A stretch of DNA of 64,000 bases, from contig JACRIW010000048.1 of NCBI GenBank assembly GCA_016215625.1, forward strand, positions 1 to 64,000. Reading direction: 5' to 3'. The notes under the pieces were generated by a model. The model was not told the DNA's origin, did no database searches, and was given only the letters and a program-made list of their open reading frames with translations. The position numbers were made by a program, and so were the translations under genes. The stretch's first letter is position 1; each line of letters opens with the position of its first letter. Source of the stretch: Candidatus Eiseniibacteriota bacterium (GTDB taxonomy: Bacteria; Eisenbacteria; RBG-16-71-46). Positions 59,434 to 64,000 of this stretch are shown piece after piece.

Positions 59434-61223
59434 CAACGGTTCTCCGCGCCCGCGGGCGCCTTGTGATCCACGTTCAGCTCCAGCAGGACTTCCCCGCGAA
59501 GCATGCCATCGATGGGTGCAACGGGCCCGGGGAACACCGCCCACGTCGCGCGGCGCGTCTGCTCACCCGCGTTCTGCGGAGCGGCGAGCACGGCGAGCGC
59601 CGAGGACGGGAGTTCCGGGAAGTCGTCGCCGTCACGCGTCACCTCGGGAGCGCGCGCCCACAGCGTCGCGTAGAGCGCGTTCGCGGCGCGCAGCCTGCCG
59701 AGCTTGTCGAAACCGTCGGCGAGCGACACGGGCCGGAAGCGTGAGGGCAGCCGCGTCGCGAGCGCACGGTCGGCCTCCGCCCCACCGCCGATCGCGAGCG
59801 GGTAGCGGCCGTCGGGCAGTTCCTGGGGCACGGGCACCCGCAGCTCGATCGTGCGGCGCTCCCCGCGCCAGCGTTCGATCTCGGCGCGCACGAGCGCCTC
59901 CCCGCCCGGGCGCACGGCGTTCGTGAGCAGCGTGGCGCTGCGCAGCGTCCACTGCCGGCGGCCGGGATGCACGCGCAGCACGATCGAAAGCGAGTCGAGC
60001 GCGAACGGCTCGAACGAGTTCGCGTACAGGAAGCGCAGCGGTCCCGTCAGCACGGCGGTCGCCTCGGCGAGCGGCTGCTCGCCCGCGACCACGTCGGACG
60101 TCGTGAACACGCGGCCCTTGCGGTGCGTCGTGAGCGACCACTCCACCGTCTGCATCGGCGTGCCGCCGCCCGCTTCCATGACGCAGTTGGTCGCCGCCGC
60201 GTTCACGAGCTGCGGCAGCAGCAGCCGGTCCTCGACGGCCTCGAAGCGGAAGTCCTGCGTGCGGCCGTCCTGCTCGACGCGCACGGTGAACGGCAGCAGG
60301 CGCGGCGAAGGACCGAGACGGCCCGCCACCGCGGCGCGCCGGTCCTGCGTGGCCGTGCCGACGGGCGTGCCCGCCATGCCGAGCTTGAACGAAGTGTTCA
60401 CGCTCGGGAGGATCGTGACGATGTGCGCGGTCGAGAGCGGCAGCCGCACGGGGCCGGCCTGGAAGAACGGGTGCCCGAAGATGAGCACGCGATCGCCGTC
60501 CACGTACGTGACCGTGCCGATCGCAGAGAAGTTGAGGTCGCCGCGCAGCAGGTCCACCGCGACCGGGCTCCCCGGCACGAGCGGCGTTTCCCGCGCGCCG
60601 CTCACGCGGCCGCCGGGCGTCACGGTGAAACCCGACGCGTCGAACAACGAGCGCACCGCGTCGAACGCGGCCGGGTGCAGCCCGCCCGCGGCGAGCGGCA
60701 GCTTGAGCGGCATCGGACGCGCCGGATCGGCGGTGGGCGCCGCCTCCGTGACGAGCGAGTCGCCGGCCCACGTGAGTCCGCGATACGACGTGGAACGCCG
60801 CTCGTCGACCCCCGAGGGTCCGCCGGCGGCCTCGGCCGCTGGCGCGTCGGGACGCTCGAGCACGTCGAGCATCTCACCGATCGGCGTGATGCCGAAGATG
60901 GGTTCGCGGCTGAACGCCCAGCCGCTCGAGAGCGCGCCGACGAGCTTGCCGTCCACATACACCGGCGAGCCGCTCATGCCCTGGGCGACGCCCGAGGCGA
61001 TCACGCGTTCGGAGGTGGCGCGGGCGAGGATGATCCTGCCGTCGCTGCGTCCGCCGTCCATGACCCCGAGGATCACGGCGTCGAACGTCTCGATCGAGTC
61101 GCCCGCGAAGACCGTGCGGACGACGGCGCTCTGTCCCGGATGCAGCGCGGAGGGAGGCAGCGTGGGAACGTTGGCGGTGACGGCGGAAAGCGCGAGCACG
61201 AACAGCAGGGCGGTTGGGTTCAC
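59433..61223 (-). CDS. S55 (SpoIVB)-like serine protease, catalytic elements in swapped order
   Basis: The approximately 596-residue protein has a signal peptide and two S55 elements. GMSGSPVYVDGKLVGAL (catalytic Ser about 84) comes first, then IGTVTYVDGDRVLIFGHPF (catalytic His about 251). In Bacillus SpoIVB the His (H236) precedes the Ser (S378), so the order is reversed here, consistent with circular permutation or gene fusion. The rest is beta-rich with no PDZ seen. The GTG at 61223 was chosen because a promoter -10 (TACATT, 61234-61239) ends ten bases before it and leaves no room for an upstream start. It heads a four-gene coupled operon with the propeller, GT-C and M28 genes. Confidence 0.8.
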   Translation of the reverse strand: MNPTALLFVLALSAVTANVPTLPPSALHPGQSAVVRTVFAGDSIETFDAVILGVMDGGRSDGRIILARATSERVIASGVAQGMSGSPVYVDGKLVGALSSGWAFSREPIFGITPIGEMLDVLERPDAPAAEAAGGPSGVDERRSTSYRGLTWAGDSLVTEAAPTADPARPMPLKLPLAAGGLHPAAFDAVRSLFDASGFTVTPGGRVSGARETPLVPGSPVAVDLLRGDLNFSAIGTVTYVDGDRVLIFGHPFFQAGPVRLPLSTAHIVTILPSVNTSFKLGMAGTPVGTATQDRRAAVAGRLGPSPRLLPFTVRVEQDGRTQDFRFEAVEDRLLLPQLVNAAATNCVMEAGGGTPMQTVEWSLTTHRKGRVFTTSDVVAGEQPLAEATAVLTGPLRFLYANSFEPFALDSLSIVLRVHPGRRQWTLRSATLLTNAVRPGGEALVRAEIERWRGERRTIELRVPVPQELPDGRYPLAIGGGAEADRALATRLPSRFRPVSLADGFDKLGRLRAANALYATLWARAPEVTRDGDDFPELPSSALAVLAAPQNAGEQTRRATWAVFPGPVAPIDGMLRGEVLLELNVDHKAPAGAENR

Positions 61224-61233
61224 GATGGCGCGC

Positions 61234-61262
61234 AATGTAGCGACAGAACCGGCCGCGGCCAA
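61234..61262 (-). promoter_or_regulatory. Leaderless promoter of the S55 operon
   Basis: On the minus strand TTGGCC (61257-61262) and TACATT (61234-61239) are 17 bases apart. The -10 ends ten bases before the GTG start, with no ribosome-binding site, so transcription should begin at or within a few bases of the start codon. Confidence 0.65.
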
Positions 61263-61287
61263 GCATCGGAAGTACGGGCGCCGCCGC

Positions 61288-61316
61288 TTGAACCCCCGGC
61301 GCGCGGCCCGTAGATT
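61288..61316 (+). promoter_or_regulatory. Leaderless promoter of the methyltransferase/MTHFR gene
   Basis: TTGAAC (61288-61293) and TAGATT (61311-61316) are 17 bases apart. The -10 ends nine bases before the ATG at 61326, with no ribosome-binding site. It is divergent from the S55 promoter, with only 25 bases between their -35 boxes. Confidence 0.7.
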
Positions 61317-61325
61317 GCCGCCCAC

Positions 61326-63176
61326 ATGTCCACTTCCTCCCCCTTCCTCGCCCGCCTCGCCCAGGGCCCCGTCCTCGCGGACGGCGCCATGGGCACGCTC
61401 CTGTTCTCCCGGGGCGTCGGTTACGACCGCTGTTTCGACGAACTCAACCTCTCCCAGCCCGGCCTCATCGAGGGAATTCACCGCGAATACCTCTCCGCGG
61501 GCGCCGAGTTGATCGAGACCAACACCTTCGGCGCGAACGCCGTCCGACTCGCGACGCACGGGCTCGCGGACAAGGCGCGCGTGATCGCTCGCCAGGGCGT
61601 GAAGGTGGCGCGCAACGCCCGCGAGATCGTCGGCACCACGGCCTTCGTCGCGGGCTCGATGGGTCCGCTCGGCACGCACATCGAGCCCTTCGGCGAGATC
61701 GCGGTGGCCGAGGCCGAGAAGGCGTTCCGCGAACAGGCCGAGGGCCTGCTCGAAGGCGGGCTCGACGTCTTCCTCCTCGAGACGTTCCAGGACCTCAACG
61801 AGATCCTCGCCGCGCTCCGCGCCATCCGCTCGGTCACGACCGAAGTGCCGGTCGTCGCGCAGATGACGTTCGGCCTCGACGGCAAGACGCGCTACGGCCA
61901 CACGCCGCAGCTCGTCGCGAAGGCGCTGCGCACCGCGGGGGCGTCGGTGATCGGCGTGAACTGCGGCGTCGGTCCGCAGCCGACGCTCGAAGTCCTCGAG
62001 GAACTCGCCGCGGCGGCCTCGGGGCTGCCGCTCTCGGTCATGCCCAACGCCGGACTGCCGCAGTTCGTGGACGGGCGCTACGTCTACCTGTCGAGCCCGG
62101 AATACTTCGCCGATTTCGCCGCACGGGCGGTCGCTCTCGGCGCACGCATCGTCGGCGGCTGTTGCGGCACGACGCCGGCGCACACGCGCGCGATGCGCGA
62201 GCGGCTCGCCTCGCACCTGCCGGCCGAGACCCTCCCCTCCGGCGCCGAAGTGCACATCCTCGAGCGCACCCCGGTCGAGGAAGCGCCCGCCGAAGCCACC
62301 GAGCCGACGCTGCTGCAGAAGATGCGCACGAAGTTCACGGTGAGCGTCGAGATCGACCCGCCGCGCGGCATCAACACGCAGAAGGTCCTCGCCGGCGCGA
62401 AGCTCATGGCCGAGCGCGGGGTGGACTGCATCAACATCGCGGATTCGCCCATGGCGCGCATCCGCATGAGCGCGATGTCGCTCGCGTTCCAGATCCACGG
62501 ACTGTTCCCGCAGGTCGAGGTGATCCTCCACTACACGACCCGCGACCGGAACCTCATGGGCCTGCAGAGCGACCTCCTGGGCGCGCACGCGCTCGGTCTG
62601 CGCAACATCCTCTGCCTCACGGGCGATCCGCCGAGCCTCGGCGACTACCCGAACATGACGGCCGTGTACGACACGAACTCGGTCGGACTCATCGGCATCG
62701 TGAACAAGATGAACCGCGGCACGGACGACTCGGGCACGTCCATCGGCGCGCCGACCGGCTTCAGCATCGGTTGCGCGGTGAACCCGACCGCCGAAGACCT
62801 CGACCACGAGCTCGACCACTTCCGCAAGAAGATCGACGCGGGCGCGCAGTTCGTGATGACGCAGCCCGTGTACGAACTGTCGTGCTGGGAGCGCTTCCTG
62901 GAGCGCCTCGGCGGCATGCCGCCGATCCCGCTCATGATCGGGATCCTGCCGCTGCAGTCGTTCCGCCACGCCGAGTTCCTGCACAACGAAGTGCCCGGCA
63001 TCCACGTGCCCGACTGGATCCGCGCGCGCATGCACGACGCGGGCAACGAGGGCCAGAAGGTCGGCGTCGATCTCGCGCGCGACCTGCTCGCGCAGTGCCG
63101 CGGCATGGCGAACGGCGTCTATCTCATGCCGTCGTTCGGGCGCTACGAGAACTGCCTCGAGGTGCTCGAGAAGTGA
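61326..63176 (+). CDS. Bifunctional homocysteine S-methyltransferase / methylenetetrahydrofolate reductase
   Basis: The 616-residue fusion has two domains. Residues 1-300 form a zinc-dependent homocysteine methyltransferase (LADGAMGTLL, the GVNCGVGP zinc Cys and GGCCGTTPAH for two further Cys ligands). Residues 315-616 form a 5,10-methylenetetrahydrofolate reductase (VSVEIDPPRGINTQKVL, CLTGDPPSLGDYPN and FVMTQPVY). This is the architecture of YitJ-type proteins: they make methyl-THF and pass the methyl to homocysteine, giving methionine. No B12-binding domain is present. The stop overlaps the next gene by 4 bases. Confidence 0.93.
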   Translation: MSTSSPFLARLAQGPVLADGAMGTLLFSRGVGYDRCFDELNLSQPGLIEGIHREYLSAGAELIETNTFGANAVRLATHGLADKARVIARQGVKVARNAREIVGTTAFVAGSMGPLGTHIEPFGEIAVAEAEKAFREQAEGLLEGGLDVFLLETFQDLNEILAALRAIRSVTTEVPVVAQMTFGLDGKTRYGHTPQLVAKALRTAGASVIGVNCGVGPQPTLEVLEELAAAASGLPLSVMPNAGLPQFVDGRYVYLSSPEYFADFAARAVALGARIVGGCCGTTPAHTRAMRERLASHLPAETLPSGAEVHILERTPVEEAPAEATEPTLLQKMRTKFTVSVEIDPPRGINTQKVLAGAKLMAERGVDCINIADSPMARIRMSAMSLAFQIHGLFPQVEVILHYTTRDRNLMGLQSDLLGAHALGLRNILCLTGDPPSLGDYPNMTAVYDTNSVGLIGIVNKMNRGTDDSGTSIGAPTGFSIGCAVNPTAEDLDHELDHFRKKIDAGAQFVMTQPVYELSCWERFLERLGGMPPIPLMIGILPLQSFRHAEFLHNEVPGIHVPDWIRARMHDAGNEGQKVGVDLARDLLAQCRGMANGVYLMPSFGRYENCLEVLEK

Positions 63177-63724
63177 GCGGCCCCGACGACACCACGGTGC
63201 TCGAGGACGGGCGCGACGCGATCGACCTGACCGCGGACGAGAACGCCGACCTCTGCGCCGGATGCACGCGCTGCTGCGAGACCGTGAGCATCGAGATCGA
63301 CGCTCCCCGTTCGCCGTGGGAATACGACCAGTGGATCTGGGTGCTCCACCACCGCAACCTCGAGATCTACCTCGAGAAGCCGGAGGCGTGGTACCTGCAC
63401 ATCGAGGCGAAGTGCGAGCAGCTCAAGCCCAACGGGCATTGCGCGGTGTACGAGGAGCGCCCGGTGCTCTGCCGCGAGTACGACCCGCGCGGCTGCGAGC
63501 GGCGTGCGCCGCTGTCGGACATCACCGCGTGGTTCAAGACCGCGGCCGACCTCGAGCGCTGGCTGCAGGAGAAGCGCCCCGCGCACTGGAAGCGCCTGGT
63601 CGAGCACCGCCGGACGCGTTCGGGCGCGACGGGCGGAGGCTCCGCACTCGCGCACGCGCTCGTGCAGCTCGCCGAGCCGAAGGCCCACGAGCCGGCGACC
63701 CGGCTGCGCCGCGGCAAGCGCTGA
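63173..63724 (+). CDS. YkgJ-family cysteine-cluster protein
   Basis: The 183-residue cytoplasmic protein has the C-x2-C-x2-CC motif (CAGCTRCCETV) and later Cys in CEQLKPNGHCAVYEERPVLCREYDPRGC, the pattern of YkgJ/UPF0153 proteins thought to bind zinc or an iron-sulphur centre. Its exact function is unknown. The start is a GTG overlapping the preceding stop (GTGA), so it is co-expressed with the methionine-synthesis fusion. Confidence 0.88.
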   Translation: MSGPDDTTVLEDGRDAIDLTADENADLCAGCTRCCETVSIEIDAPRSPWEYDQWIWVLHHRNLEIYLEKPEAWYLHIEAKCEQLKPNGHCAVYEERPVLCREYDPRGCERRAPLSDITAWFKTAADLERWLQEKRPAHWKRLVEHRRTRSGATGGGSALAHALVQLAEPKAHEPATRLRRGKR

Positions 63725-63740
63725 GCGCACCCGCTCAGCG
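63719..63740. terminator. Stop-codon-embedded convergent hairpin
   Basis: CGCTGAGCG pairs with CGCTCAGCG (9 pairs, CACC loop). The left arm contains the TGA stop of the cysteine-cluster gene and the right arm contains the TGA stop of mutS. There is no T-tract. Confidence 0.5.
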
Positions 63741-64000
63741 GCCGCCGAACTCCTTCTTCCACTCGCTCAGCTTCTGCAGCGCCTGCATCGGCGTGAGCGC
63801 GTCCGGATCGAGCGCGCGCAGCGCCTCGGCCACGGGATGCTCGGCAGGCGCCACGCTCTCGAAGAGCGGCAGCGCGGCCGCAGGGGCCGGCGCCGCGCCC
63901 TTGCGCGGCTTCTTCGCGTGCTCGAGGTGCTCGACGGTGCGCTCGCTCTCGAGCTCGGCGAGCACTTCCCGCGCGCGCGCGAGCACGCTCTCCGGCAGCC
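63735..64000 (-). CDS. mutS: DNA mismatch repair protein MutS (C-terminal part, gene runs off the window)
   Basis: The last 88 codons are present: the GLPESVLARAREVLAELES segment is the MutS C-terminal helix that follows the ATPase. An Ala/Pro linker and a short C-terminal helical tail with LTPMQALQKLSEWKKEF (the MutS tetramerisation helix) follow. The start and ATPase are outside the window. It converges on the cysteine-cluster gene with 10 bases between stops. Confidence 0.9.
   Translation of the reverse strand, partial: LPESVLARAREVLAELESERTVEHLEHAKKPRKGAAPAPAAALPLFESVAPAEHPVAEALRALDPDALTPMQALQKLSEWKKEFGGR

Noticed and set aside
55972-59466. Long open frame on the plus strand over the M28/GT-C/propeller genes (about 1,160 codons)
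   Set aside because: Its translation is Arg/Ala/Gly-rich low-complexity sequence with no domain, antisense to genes with clear motifs; such frames are normal in very G+C-rich DNA.
61326-63176. metH (cobalamin-dependent methionine synthase)
   Set aside because: There is no B12-binding or AdoMet-reactivation domain; the second half is MTHFR, so it is a YitJ-type fusion.

Overview
The window is a compact, very G+C-rich bacterial chromosome segment with about 54 protein genes (two cut by the window ends, one broken), three tRNA genes, and no insertion sequence, prophage or CRISPR array that I can see. The cell is Gram-negative: there are lipoproteins, a predicted outer-membrane barrel, type IV pilus minor pilins and a multiheme exported cytochrome. 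Several large exported proteins end in an Ig-like FlgD-type C-terminal domain of the kind common in the Fibrobacteres-Chlorobi-Bacteroidetes (FCB) superphylum, especially candidate phyla such as Eisenbacteria. I therefore infer an environmental FCB-type bacterium, probably Candidatus Eisenbacteria. No rRNA is present to confirm this.

Layout. 1-1145: a CBM/esterase gene (cut by the window start) and a small lipoprotein, on the minus strand. 1387-7400: a type IV pilus assembly operon behind a sigma-54-like promoter (FimT/GspH, PilV, PilW, PilX-like and PilY1, then two exported proteins of unknown role). 7467-21715: secreted or redox proteins: an FG-GAP/FlgD protein, an OPT transporter, a pirin, a nitronate monooxygenase broken by an in-frame stop, a 1,476-residue PQQ-type sugar dehydrogenase fused to a five-heme cytochrome, a SCO1/PCu(A)C copper pair and a beta-propeller protein. 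21915-25360: glnS and an ABC-F ATPase. 25362-28271: a four-gene, translationally coupled operon of TlpA-like thioredoxin, DUF4266 lipoprotein, DUF3570 barrel and ApbE flavin transferase.

28455-34324: an alkyltransferase-like protein, a TPR membrane protein, a VOC dioxygenase-like protein, dut, a CBS protein, a PilZ protein and a thioredoxin-TPR protein. 34344-38178: apt, an RpoD/RpoS-type sigma factor, acylphosphatase, surE, a GT2 glycosyltransferase and two tRNA-Pro genes. 38250-44919: a reverse-strand run der-plsY-gpsA-merR-hybrid histidine kinase. 44999-52379: tRNA-Gly, miaA, mutL, an orphan gene and a SurA/PpiD-like chaperone. 52449-54124: pgeF and a cyclophilin. 54162-61223: a coupled operon of an S55-type protease with apparently permuted catalytic order, a propeller/Ig protein, a GT-C enzyme and an M28-type peptidase. 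61326-64000: a homocysteine methyltransferase/MTHFR fusion, a YkgJ-type cysteine-cluster protein and the 3' end of mutS.

Genes are tightly packed, with many ATGA/GTGA overlaps and frequent GTG/TTG starts. Several promoters lie so close to the start codon that the mRNA should be leaderless. The most promising lead is the ApbE/DUF3570/DUF4266/thioredoxin operon, because the barrel carries a near-match to the ApbE flavinylation motif. Next are the dehydrogenase-cytochrome fusion and the S55 protein.
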